Shown: in pieces, positions 22,201 through 31,969 of the stretch
How positions within the stretch are numbered: the first letter of the stretch is position 1
Layout: each line of letters opens with the position of its first letter
Origin: Chaetoceros tenuissimus
Taxonomy: Eukaryota > Bacillariophyta > Thalassiosirophyceae > Chaetocerotales > Chaetocerotaceae
Length of the DNA stretch: 64,000 nucleotides
Assembly (NCBI GenBank): GCA_021927905.1
Contig: BLLK01000045.1
Coordinates: forward strand, 248,001 to 312,000
Direction of reading: 5' to 3'
Made by a program: the position numbers and the translations under genes
Notes under the pieces: model-generated
What the model was told of the DNA's origin: nothing
What the model saw: the letters and a program-made list of their open reading frames with translations, nothing else
Databases searched by the model: none

Positions 22201-24558
22201 CCTTCTTTTCACTCCTTTTCTTGATAGTTACTCTGCGATCCCTTAGCTCATAATCTTCATATTTTATGGACTTCTGAAGGTTCTTTATTGTAGATGCGTC
22301 CACAGTCGTCGTACTTTGGAAACCAGTAGAAGGACCTCTATTTCTTTGATTCATCATGTCTTCCAAGTGTTTTACAGTATCTTCAGTGGTATTGATTTCT
22401 TCAATTTGTGCTAGTTCAGATGATGTCAAGTCATCAACGTCTTTGGAATAATTGGATGGGTTTGTTCCTAGAAAACCGTCGGCACCAATGTCTCTTCCTT
22501 TTGTATAACCATAATCTTTATCACGATTCGTGAGAGCTCTCTCTGCTGTTTGTAGCCAATCATCATTACCTGTCCCTTCAGGATCTTTCTGAGTATACTC
22601 TCTGAAAAATGTATCCATTGATATACCGTTATCTCCTAGACAGCATCGGATTAGAATTGAGTTGCAATGAATATTCTATAGAATGAGGTTTGAACAAGAA
22701 CTTACCAAGTTGGTCCTGGAGAATACCAATCATATCTTGGTAGCGAAAAGAGTCGTCTGTCAACTTGCTATGCCATGTTGACATCCTCTCCTTTATTTCT
22801 TCATCAGTTTCGTTAGGATGTTCTGCTCGAAAGCAGTCTTCCTGCTTCTTTATCCCAGTACTCTCTAACATAAAATTGATATTTTCACATTCTTGTTGAT
22901 AATACATGTACTGGTCAATTAGCTGCTGCAAAGCTTCTGAGTCCTTGGTACTACCACTTGCATCAGACATATCCATTCCGTCGTCGTTCCTTTCCACCAA
23001 AAATGCTTCCATTTCTTGCAGTATAGTGGTTGGTTTGCAGTAGAGGCACTTCCAAGGACCATCATCTTGACATAATGCCTTCAATTTTTCATGAGCTAAT
23101 TCATCGCCACCGAGTGCTTTCAACACGCATATATCACAAAATACACGAGGGCAGTTATCGCAGGCAAGTTTGGTATCACCCTCTTTGCCAGGATCAGCAC
23201 ACCAACTGCATATTTCCATTTCCATGTGCGGAGTAGACATCTGAGGACTTTCTTGTTCAGCAAGCAAATTATGTACATCATCTTCTACTCTATATGCTAA
23301 ATCTGCGCAGAAAGAACAAGTTGCAACACTGTTGTATGACATAATTTTGTTAGAGAAATAATCTTGTGAAGGTAATGGCAAGCAACGAATAAGAATAAAC
23401 TTACTTCAACAAAGGATGAGTGTGAATAAAGGATTTCATTACCACGCCTTCAATGGTATCCTCTGCCAAATCTTCTGCGCATGACCAGCACATTTCACTT
23501 GTTGGATCAATTTTCCCCTCTGAATCCAACAGAGCCATAATGTCATTACTAGTTGCCAATTCAAGGTTTGCGTTGTTAGTTTCGTTTTCTCCTTCATTCA
23601 TTTGCTCTAGAGCTGTTTGGAAACTATCATGAGAACTATTATTATCATTGTTTGTAGCATCCTCTTGATATCCCATGTTTACATCCTCTCCATCTTTCTT
23701 TTCTTCTCCGTGATTTGAATCCATCATTTCCTTCTTCGTAAGAAGGTCATTTGATATCGCCGCATTGGAGTCTTTGGAGTCAGTAGGAGCTACACACGGT
23801 GCGGTAGAAGATTGCTTCTTTTGCGATGATGGAGCTGCGTCACTAGTTACTTCTTCATCTGAAGAATCGCACAAATCAATCAATTCTGCATCGGCTGGTA
23901 TTTTCAGCAGAGGATTCTTCCTTGGAGACGAAATCTTTCCCGGTACTCTACTCGATAGCTTACTCTGTCTCTTCTTCTTTCTCGGTTGAGGAATAACTGT
24001 CTCATCTTGCTGTTCCAAGTTGCTATTCTTGTCGACATTGCTGGCATTGGCACCAGTATCTGTCACGCCGCAGTTCCTAGTTGGCTCCGGGCTTGGACTG
24101 GATGCCACTGTCTCATCAATAGTATCCATTGGTAGCTTTCTCTTTCTGTTTGGAATGAATTTATCAATGAGATTCTTGATTGGCTTTTTCTGTTCCTTCT
24201 TTTTTTCTGGTTGTCGTTTGGAAGGTTTACTGAACCTATCCCAAATTTTCTGGACTTTCGGTGTGGACTTTGTCTTTGGACTCAAGTATCCATCAATTCT
24301 ACTTTGGATAGACCTAGCTGGAGAATTTGGAATTGATCTATGCGGTGAAGAAGGTACAGATGTACGAGATGTTGACGATAGAAGAGATTCCGTAGTCTCT
24401 GATGGAAGCTGTGATGCCTCCATTTGAAATTGACTCTCTTCTTGATTCAGGGAGGCGTCATTATTCATTGCCTTCTTTTCCTTTTCTTGCTCCTCCTCTT
24501 GTAGCTTTCGCTTCTTTTTCCGGAATTCATCCAGCGAAGCTGAAGATTGCAAACTCAT
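19213..24558 (-). CDS. ATRX-like SNF2 chromatin remodeller with ADD domain and C-terminal CW zinc finger
   Basis: A nuclear DNA translocase of 1703 residues from four exons: 24558-23405, 23328-22706, 22635-20350 and 20261-19213; introns of 76, 70 and 88 nt all keep frame. Residues 1-360 are a charged, Ser/Lys-rich tail. The ADD zinc region follows (FIHTHPLLNVATCSFC, EICSWCADPGKEGDTKLACD, CPRVFCDICVLKALGG, WKCLYC), the ATRX/DNMT3 module that reads histone H3. The SNF2 motor has GCILAHNMGLGKTLQVV (near residue 908), FIDEGHLM with the ATRX/RAD54-type DEGH, VVLTGTPLSNNLFEFY, then GDKVVVFSQCLKTLDYIE, GSVGINLTAANRVVLFD and QAVHRCYRYGQKKPV. A CW finger (WVQCETCEKWRMLPS then W-Y-C near 1550-1590) closes the protein. 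SIM-like motifs occur at AELIDLCDSSDEE and VEIIMLDDSDDEE. The start was chosen at MSLQSSASLDEF; an in-frame ATG lies farther upstream at 24720. Confidence 0.9.
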
Positions 24559-25016
24559 TGTCACCGGCTGGCTTCTCAGGTGCCTATTAGGAAGTGCAAG
24601 TATACAATGGACTGGATGGAATCGACTGAAATTCAAATAGAAACAGACAACGAGAGGTGATGATTTTTGAGTTTGAGTTTGGAGTGGAGAAGAGATTTCG
24701 CATGCTCGTAAGTACTTCAATACTGATTCCTACTGATGGCGCCAAAAGCAAAATTTCCGTGTCTATTCAGTGAGTCCCATATCATTTCTAGCCATAGATG
24801 TACCTTAGCTAGCTGGGAAATAAATTCCTCCTCAAGTTGGGAAATACGTGTTTGACCACATCACACTGTTGACTACGGAGCGCTATGAACAAGCAATGTA
24901 ATGCATCACTGTTCACTGATGAAGTAAGATACTGTTGCAAACATTGCTTACTTTTCAGCTCTAAACTACAATATCAAACTTTTGAACTCAAGTCTTGAAA
25001 AATCTAACAAGAAATC
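24559..25016. other. Divergent promoter region, ATRX-like / LHC-like gene
   Basis: 458 nt between an ATRX-like gene and a light-harvesting-like gene. It includes a perfect E2F-type element (listed separately). The minus-strand frame remains open to 24720, so part may be 5' UTR or an N-terminal extension of the ATRX-like protein. Nothing else is recognised. Confidence 0.45.
24738..24747 (-). promoter_or_regulatory. E2F/DP-type element
   Basis: Read on the minus strand the site is TTTTGGCGCC, which contains a perfect TTTSSCGC E2F consensus, 180 nt upstream of the ATRX-like start codon. E2F sites mark S-phase genes in plants, animals and algae, fitting a chromatin remodeller. The match is seen; function is inferred. 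Confidence 0.4.
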
Positions 25017-25412
25017 ATGATGAAGCTATCACTTTTCGCTCTTTTCGCAATCCTCTTCACATCTGTAAATGGATTCGCAACTCCAAAGAACACCTTGATG
25101 ACTAGGACAGCTGCTCCTCAAATTGCATCCACTACATCATTAGATATGGGAAGACAATGGAATTTCAACGAGGGACGTGGACCATTTGGACTCAAGAAGA
25201 ATGCAGAGATCTGGAATGGACGTGCTGCTCAAATGTGTTTTACAATTGTTCTATTGCAAGAACTCATTTCTGGACAGGGAGTGATTCAGGGAATCCAAGA
25301 GGGAAATCCATTCAATCTTGCAATGGGTGGAATTACCTTCGCTTCTTTGGCTGGACTTACTGTTTTCCTTGCAATCAAGGGAAAAGATGACTACATTCCA
25401 AAGAGAAAGTAA
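25017..25412 (+). CDS. LHC-like (one-helix/HLIP-type) chlorophyll-binding protein
   Basis: A 131-residue plastid protein of the extended light-harvesting family. Residues 1-20 form a signal peptide (MMKLSLFALFAILFTSVNGF) ending at a GF-AT site that fits the diatom ASAFAP-type import motif, with a transit stretch to about residue 45. The mature part has the LHC motif 1 pattern AEIWNGRAAQM, with E64, N67 and R69 as the expected chlorophyll and salt-bridge residues. The usual G-Q-G...Q-E-G (SGQGVIQGIQEGN) follows. A second hydrophobic segment (about residues 100-121) is less typical, so it may be an OHP2- or SEP-like protein rather than a classic one-helix HLIP. Such proteins help in photoprotection and photosystem assembly. 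The gene is intronless and is followed by almost 1 kb without genes. Confidence 0.82.
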   Translation: MMKLSLFALFAILFTSVNGFATPKNTLMTRTAAPQIASTTSLDMGRQWNFNEGRGPFGLKKNAEIWNGRAAQMCFTIVLLQELISGQGVIQGIQEGNPFNLAMGGITFASLAGLTVFLAIKGKDDYIPKRK

Positions 25413-26411
25413 ATTGCATATCCTGGGTATGAATTCATTAATATTGGTTGAACGAGAATGGAGAATGGAATCATAAATGGACTGGATTTTGATATGATAC
25501 TATCGAAATAGTTTTGAATATTGAAGATTTTGGAAAATGATGAATTGAAAGAAGAATTGGATTGGTTGAAAATTTCACCTAATAGATGGCCAAGTACGAA
25601 TGGACATTATTATATAAAATAACTTCATACATAGCTAAGTAAGTACTGGAACATGTTTACTGGAAATGAAAGGGAAAGAAGTTATTGAATATGAACAGAA
25701 ATGGCTTCATTTGTAAAGTTGAATCTTACTTTTTTGCACTGATACTTTTGATGTGCATACAAGGAGTCAGTCATTACTTTTTTACTAGCCCGGACTTACA
25801 TTATTCGAACATTTGGATGGTTTAGCCAAACACAGCGCTCTTCTTTGACTGCATTCTTAGTTCTGTTTGCACGACTGTGTATAGGTAGGTTAGTGCCTTT
25901 AGTATTAGCATAGCATACGTAGCACTTTATCGCATAGTACATGCGAATATCTTTTCATCAAATGATAAAAAATAAAAATGAAGTCTATGTAGCTCTGCGA
26001 ATAGCTACATGCACTCCCAATGCTTGACTTGACTCAAAATGGGACTCGACTGAATAATGAGTTTAGCCACTGCCTCTATGCAGTCACAGATGTTATTCGT
26101 GATCCATTGATGTGACGACAGCACTTATGTTTTTTTCGTTTATGATTCGATTCTATATTTAGGAGTTCATTTATCCGTCAAACTCGTATATCTATAGATC
26201 TTCTAGAAAGAATAGAAACAGATATCTGATTGAAAATTTTCCAGGGAGTTCAAGGCTTCTGTGGATTGAGTCGAGAGAAAAGGACTGAAAAGTATCAAGG
26301 GTTTCACTAGATAGCAAATCTTTCCATCGAGCAAACAATTCCGTGAGTAACAAAGTTGGAAGTAGAAAAGAGAAAGTAAAGTTTTTCAGTACCGACTTTA
26401 ACTGTATCATA
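25413..26411. other. Gene-free, AT-rich intergenic region
   Basis: About 1 kb between two plus-strand genes, the longest gene-poor stretch in the window. It is AT-rich with many short repeats of A and T but no clear tandem array, hairpin or RNA gene. The downstream gene's frame is open a further 69 nt upstream of its ATG without another ATG. Confidence 0.4.
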
Positions 26412-29189
26412 ATGAAAGCGGGGTCTGTATATAACAAATTGAACGACTCCTATGAAAGTGATGAAGCTGATACTGCAACCCTGGGCCATGCGAACACTCA
26501 AGAACATTCAAATATTGACAGTAATAGACAGCGTATTGCTCAAGATCCTCCACCTGTGTCGGAACAAAAAATAGAACCTAATCAACAGCATGAATGTGCT
26601 CCTATGATAGATCATGATTTTGCCAATTTTGAAGAAGGGTTCTCAGAGCAGAATGATAGTAGTACTGAAACAAATTGTGTTCAGAATGAAGATTTTACGA
26701 GTAACCTAGCCCATATGCATGCGGGTTCTATTCAATTCACGCCATCACTTCGGACCAAGAAACCCGACGAAAATATTCATGGTCATAATACAGCATCAGC
26801 TGGTGATCCTCATTTACCTCTATCTAAAGATGGCAGTAGTAGTGGAAGTAGTGTGACTAGATTTTTCACTCTAACAAAGAAACCGAAGAAAGTGAGAGAA
26901 CCTAAAGTGAAAGCCAGTGGTATCATAAATTATGGGATAAGTAGTGATTCCGAATCAGATGTATCAAGTATATCTACGCAATCAAAAGGGTATGAGTTGC
27001 CATATGATATGTCGAACGCAATGCAATATTCACAAGTAAGATTTGATGATGGAAAAGATGCAGATGATAATAGTATACGAACACCCATTCCAACAAAGCC
27101 ACCTGAACCAGGTTTAGTTTTGCCGTCGTCATTTTTGCGAGACAGAAATGTTTCGACTGTATCAGATCTATCGGAAGAGGAAACTTCTGTTGTAAAACGA
27201 AAACGAAGAGAGGATGAAAACGTCGGACGTTTGGTTCAAGCAGCGAAGCAACAGCAGTCGTTTGCACAGGCTTGGTTCAACGCTGGAAAGACGCTCAACT
27301 TTTTACCGCCTCGGCCACCTAAGAAGGGAATGTCGAGCAATGCCCCAGTAGATTTGAAGAAGAAGAAGAGATCGGGGGAAGAAAGTTCTGGACCGATTGA
27401 CTTAGATTCTGGTGATGTTTGGGGTGGTGAAGATGATAGTGATCAAGGAGAAGTCGGAAGTAAAACAAACTGGGAGATTGGAAGTTTTAATTTTACTACC
27501 CACAGTGGAACAACAAAGAAGAGAAGAAATAGGAGAGGGAAAGGTATTCCAGACGATGAAGAACTCACTGCATATTATCAAGCAAAATGTGGAGATAGGA
27601 CTGTTTGCACTCTAGGGAGGATACGATGCTCTCTTTTAGCCTTGATCATTGTTACCATAACAATACTTATTGCAATTGGTGCAACTTTTGCGGGAATATA
27701 TATACCGAGATTCACAAAAATTATTGTTGAAAGTGCTGCACCATCAACATCCCCAATGCCCACTACGTCTCCGCCTTCCATTAGTCCCTCGCTCAGGCCA
27801 AGTACTACACCATCTTTCGCACCTTCCTCCATTCCTTCTAGCCAACCCTCCAAAATGCCAACTACTTCACCATCTATTTCCCCAACTATTTCATTACAAC
27901 CTAGCTCAAAGCCCTCCAGCTCGCCTACAACTTACTTTGCAGATGAAACTTTTGTACCATTTGGTACTAGAATACAGCATCCTTTACCTCAAACAGGTGA
28001 CGAATTTGGATACGTTGTTGAAATTAACAAAGAAGGGAATATTATTGCTATAGGTTCGGATAATCCATCAGGTTCTAGTATTTCAGTTGTTTTGTTCGAG
28101 TTGCTTGAAGGAGGCACAAATCCAGAATATATACAAAAAGGAAACGTTATCAATGGTCTAGAAGCAGCATTAGGGTCGGATAGATTGAGTATGGACCTGA
28201 GCAGCGATGGTCTCTCTATTATCATTGGGGAAAAGAATTACAACGGTTCAAAAGGAGCTGTTAGAGTTTTTAACTTCAATGAATTATCATCCGAATGGGA
28301 AAGAATTGGTGATATTCTCGAGGAGCCAGAAAAATCATCTTTTTCTCCTCCTTTCTTTGGATCTTCTGTGTCCATATCCGATGATGGTAAAACTGTAGCT
28401 GTTGGTGCACCAAACATAGATTGGGGTGATGGTAAAGCATATCTTTATCGACATGAAAATGGTGTATGGATTTTGAATAAAGAATTTGAGTCTAAGAGCA
28501 TTGCTTTTGAATCAAGCTTTGGCTCCGCAGTTGCTTTGAGTGGTGATGGTAAAGTTCTTGCCTGTGGTGCAGAAAAAGGAATCCTGAATACATCGGTAGG
28601 GATAGTGTCACAGTATGGACAGGGATTTGCTAGAGTTTACAAGTTTGATGACTTTTTTGAAACTTGGGAAGATTATGATATTTCATATACCGGTGAACTA
28701 GAAGCTGTGGTCTTTCCTCTGGCAAATTTCGGACATACAATATCTGTTTCGGAAGATGGATCAAAACTTGTCATAGGTGCCTATACAGACTCGATCAATG
28801 GTCAAGAGAATGTTGGAAGTGTGTATGTCTACTCCTTCAGGTCAATCTCCGGTACATACGAGTTGGAGTCAAAACTTAGTGGTAATCGAAAAGATACATT
28901 TTTTGGGACAAGCACTACAATTTCTAGAAGTGGTGATTTCTTGGCTGTTGGAACTCAAAATCCTGAAACGAATGGAAGCGTGATTGCTTATAGATATAGT
29001 GAAGGTGGAGATTTTTGGGATGCTTCGGTTGCCCTTGAAGGTGATGATGGGGACTACCTAGGTCAATCTGTTGCTTTGACTACTGAAATAACTGTTGGTG
29101 GAGATGAAAAGGTTATGCTGATTGTTGGTTCTCCAAATAAAAAGATTGAAAGTGCTGGATCTGCGAGGGTTTTTGAATGGAATAGTTAG
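26412..29189 (+). CDS. Single-pass membrane protein with predicted seven-bladed propeller ectodomain
   Basis: A 925-residue protein of a type common in diatoms. Residues 1-400 are polar and presumably cytoplasmic, rich in Ser/Asp/Lys, with no N-terminal signal peptide. A single membrane helix follows (LLALIIVTITILIAIGATFA, about residues 406-425). Next is a Pro/Ser/Thr linker (about 441-506) of SPS/PTT repeats that should be heavily glycosylated. The C-terminal 410 residues hold seven repeats ending in hydrophobic-x-G-A/S/E motifs: GYVVEINKEGNIIAIGSD, LSMDLSSDGLSIIIGE, GSSVSISDDGKTVAVGAP, GSAVALSGDGKVLACGAE, GHTISVSEDGSKLVIGAY, GTSTTISRSGDFLAVGTQ and a last GQSVALT...LIVGSP. Seven units suggest a closed FG-GAP-like beta-propeller exposed to the cell surface or silica wall. 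The first ATG at 26412 was used; upstream only a GTG is in frame. Ligand unknown. Confidence 0.75.
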   Translation: MKAGSVYNKLNDSYESDEADTATLGHANTQEHSNIDSNRQRIAQDPPPVSEQKIEPNQQHECAPMIDHDFANFEEGFSEQNDSSTETNCVQNEDFTSNLAHMHAGSIQFTPSLRTKKPDENIHGHNTASAGDPHLPLSKDGSSSGSSVTRFFTLTKKPKKVREPKVKASGIINYGISSDSESDVSSISTQSKGYELPYDMSNAMQYSQVRFDDGKDADDNSIRTPIPTKPPEPGLVLPSSFLRDRNVSTVSDLSEEETSVVKRKRREDENVGRLVQAAKQQQSFAQAWFNAGKTLNFLPPRPPKKGMSSNAPVDLKKKKRSGEESSGPIDLDSGDVWGGEDDSDQGEVGSKTNWEIGSFNFTTHSGTTKKRRNRRGKGIPDDEELTAYYQAKCGDRTVCTLGRIRCSLLALIIVTITILIAIGATFAGIYIPRFTKIIVESAAPSTSPMPTTSPPSISPSLRPSTTPSFAPSSIPSSQPSKMPTTSPSISPTISLQPSSKPSSSPTTYFADETFVPFGTRIQHPLPQTGDEFGYVVEINKEGNIIAIGSDNPSGSSISVVLFELLEGGTNPEYIQKGNVINGLEAALGSDRLSMDLSSDGLSIIIGEKNYNGSKGAVRVFNFNELSSEWERIGDILEEPEKSSFSPPFFGSSVSISDDGKTVAVGAPNIDWGDGKAYLYRHENGVWILNKEFESKSIAFESSFGSAVALSGDGKVLACGAEKGILNTSVGIVSQYGQGFARVYKFDDFFETWEDYDISYTGELEAVVFPLANFGHTISVSEDGSKLVIGAYTDSINGQENVGSVYVYSFRSISGTYELESKLSGNRKDTFFGTSTTISRSGDFLAVGTQNPETNGSVIAYRYSEGGDFWDASVALEGDDGDYLGQSVALTTEITVGGDEKVMLIVGSPNKKIESAGSARVFEWNS

Positions 29190-29225
29190 AAATAACCTTA
29201 TTTTATGTATGTATATATAGTTTCA

Positions 29226-31454
29226 TTACCCCAAACTCAGAGATTTCATTCTTTCATCTTCTCTCAAGCGAATGTCTAATGCCCTTAGCTTTTCCATTGA
29301 GTTCTTCTCACTTTCGGAAAGCCTTTGCTCTAGAATTTTGATTCTAAAAGAAATTTCATTCACCATATTTTCGTGCCTGTCTTTTTGGTCGTCACTGGTA
29401 TCAATGCAGCCGTTCTGAAGTTCAGAAAGCTTTGAATTCTCTTCATTCAGCCTATGCTGGATGATATTCACTCTTGTGGTGCATCGTGACTTTAGAGCAT
29501 TCACACAAGCTTCGTAGACTCCTAGCGTCTCTTCCTGTGTCATGTTTTTTGGATCCTTTACCTCTGTGAGGTATGGGGAGAGATAATCAAACGCAGTACC
29601 AATTTCTTCATCCTTTTTGTTGTCGTTACTACTTGATACACTAGAAGTTTGTTTAACTTCACCTCCAATTTTTGAAACTAATCCAATCTTTTCTTCTTTC
29701 TTTTTCAACCTTACAATCTCAACAAGGTCATTATTCAATTTCCGAGCAGTAGAAAGAATTTCTTTCTCAGATTTTAGGAATTTTGTCTTGTCGCTTCCCT
29801 CGTCGTGAGTCACTTTTGTTGCGGAAATACTTCCAGCTTCGGAATAGAATGCTGTCTCTAATGTTTTTTCCAACAAGTTTAATTTTCTAATTGCAATTTG
29901 AGAAGCTACTGTACTTGTCATGGTTCTGGGAGGTGCTGAGTAGCGTTCCCTATATGTATCGAGTTTAGAGGTACTGATACTTTTGGGCAGAAATGAATCA
30001 GCATTCATTACTTACTCTACTGAGGCAACCACAGCATTGTGACTACCGTAGGAAGAAGGCAATAGGAATCTTCCATTCATTTTGGTCTTTCCTTGTTCTA
30101 AAGGTGTGACACTTATTATTACCTTCTTCAAACGGTCTCTTCTTCTTTCATCAAATTCAAAGATTATTGTTTCTCGAAATACTTCTCTACATGATTTCAA
30201 AAAATCGCTTCTATCCCGGTCATGGAAAGATAGTATTCTCTCTTTGCTTGGGTTTTCGATCCACTCTTTGACTGAAAATTTGTGCGAAGTATCGTAGGCT
30301 TCAAAACTCCAGTTGGAGTAAGGTAGTCTCACTCGCAGTTTGCATGAACCCACGGAGAAGTACTCGATAATATAGTCAATGTACTCTCCATCACTCCCTG
30401 TAAAGATTATTCTTTTTCTCAAACCTTGTGAGTGTTTCTGAGGTGCATATAATTCAACTTTGGCATTTTTATACTCAATCATTCGAATACCCTCATTTTT
30501 ATACTTGTTTTGATATTCATCTTCTGAAATTTCAAGTCCGCTGACCCAGGATATTGGTGGTTCAGTTTTATCACCATTGAGAATAGTTGATACCGTCGCT
30601 GATTTGTTTCCAAAGACAGGTAACCAATCCTCAAGGTTTGAATGAAAAAGCTTATCTTGTGTTGTATTCACATAATAGTTTTTATTATTCCAGATTGCAT
30701 ATATTTCCTTGTACGGATGACAGTCTAGATTGTAGTGAAAACCAGTCGTTGGTTCGATATAGTAGTCTTTATTTCCTTCACAACGAACATTAGATCGAAC
30801 CAATACCCAGCAATGAACACTATGTAAATCGTCTTTCGAACTTGTTTGCTTTTTCAATGTAGGTCTTGTAGTCAAGTCGTTGCCATTGCTCATGGATTTC
30901 AGCGTATTAATCTTTTCCTGGACTTGACTTTCAATCGAATGAGGATAATCAATGCAGGAAGTGTCTTTGGTACAAATTGAAATTGGAGCACTACCGAAGA
31001 CAACATAGGCGTCGTAACTAGATCCGAGGAGAAAAGAAGCTAGTAAAATTGCAAAATCAAAAGAGTCTCCAATGCCCCATTCTAGAACTTGAGTTGGGGA
31101 AGGAACAATGGTTGGAGGGCAGCATGAATCTAGTGGCTCGTACTCTAAAAACTGAGATACAAATTCACTCATCTCGATTGAGTTGTAAATGTCTGGATGT
31201 GGCAGTAGAGTTGGTTTCAGTGTGGAACAAAGACATTTTCGAATTCCAAACTCATTTTCTGCAGAAAGAAAGAGTTTTTCCGTAAGGTCTGGGTGAGTAA
31301 ACTTTTGCAGTATAGCTTCGCATTCCTCTTCTCTTTCATTATTCTGGGTGTACTCTAGTGGTGATTGTTCATTGGCAGCGAGTAATGATTGACATCGCCT
31401 TATTTTGTTTGATATTCTTCCTTCCGCGGTCACTGTTTGTCGAGGAGTTTGCAT
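29226..31454 (-). CDS. DRC7: Dynein regulatory complex subunit 7 (DRC7/CCDC135)
   Basis: DRC7 belongs to the nexin-dynein regulatory complex of motile 9+2 axonemes. Exons 31454-30016 and 29949-29226 give 720 residues. The 66-nt intron (GTAAGT...TATAG) contains an in-frame TAA that otherwise splits the gene; splicing restores ASVEERYSAPP, like the V-x-x-x-ERF/ERY region of animal DRC7. Other matches are CLCSTLKPTLLPHPDIYN, GDSFDFAILLASFLLGSSYD followed by AYVVFG, VHCWVLVRS, YYIEPTTGFHYN, IYAIWNNKNYYVN, ISWVSGLEISEDEYQNKY and, near the end, EISFRIKILEQRL before LDIRLRED. The S/C-x-D-F transglutaminase-like block is present. The first roughly 60 residues of the animal N-terminal coiled coil are not seen; an extra 5' exon is possible. 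It is convergent with the propeller gene, 36 nt apart. Confidence 0.87.
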
Positions 31455-31969
31455 CAATCCAACTTGCCTCAAAAAAGTCGCTTTTGTTACTTATAAAAAA
31501 CACTACAACTGATGAATTCGTTTTGGTGATGGGATTTGAACGGATGTGAGTTTGTGATAGCTTCAGTATTTTGTTCATAGTGTGCAAATGAAGGGTGTTT
31601 CTTCTCATACAGTCCTCTCGACAACAGGGCCCGAAGAAATCTATCGGTCCAGATAAAGATGTATTGTTGTGGGTACTGACCGCATTAGAGGCCGAGGATA
31701 TTCCAATCCTCTCCTGAATTCTTTTCCAATAATCATCCAGACTCAAATGGAAACTCTATCATGACAATACTTTGACAAAACCCTTATCTTTATGATGCAA
31801 ATTTATATTTTTAATTAGTATTGCTACAAAAGCAATCTAACTCTTCAGAATTCAAAGAATATCGTTTTTTAGAGAATAGAAACATGTTTGGAAGTGTGTA
31901 TTATAGACGCACTGGCAGCTTGAATCTGAATCACTTAGTCAATCGCTGAAAGAATCTGCATGTCTAAAT
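31455..31969. other. Intergenic region upstream of DRC7 and downstream of SNF2 copy A
   Basis: 515 nt. A minus-strand frame starting MSLDDYWKRIQERIG (31746) is open into the DRC7 region in another frame. It could be an upstream DRC7 exon but no good donor/acceptor pair keeps frame. Otherwise AT-rich with nothing recognisable. Confidence 0.35.

Noticed and set aside
31369-31746. Minus-strand 125-codon frame MSLDDYWKRIQ... as a separate gene
   Set aside because: It overlaps the DRC7 start in another frame, shows no family signature, and no splice pair joins it in frame. A 5' DRC7 exon remains possible but unsupported.
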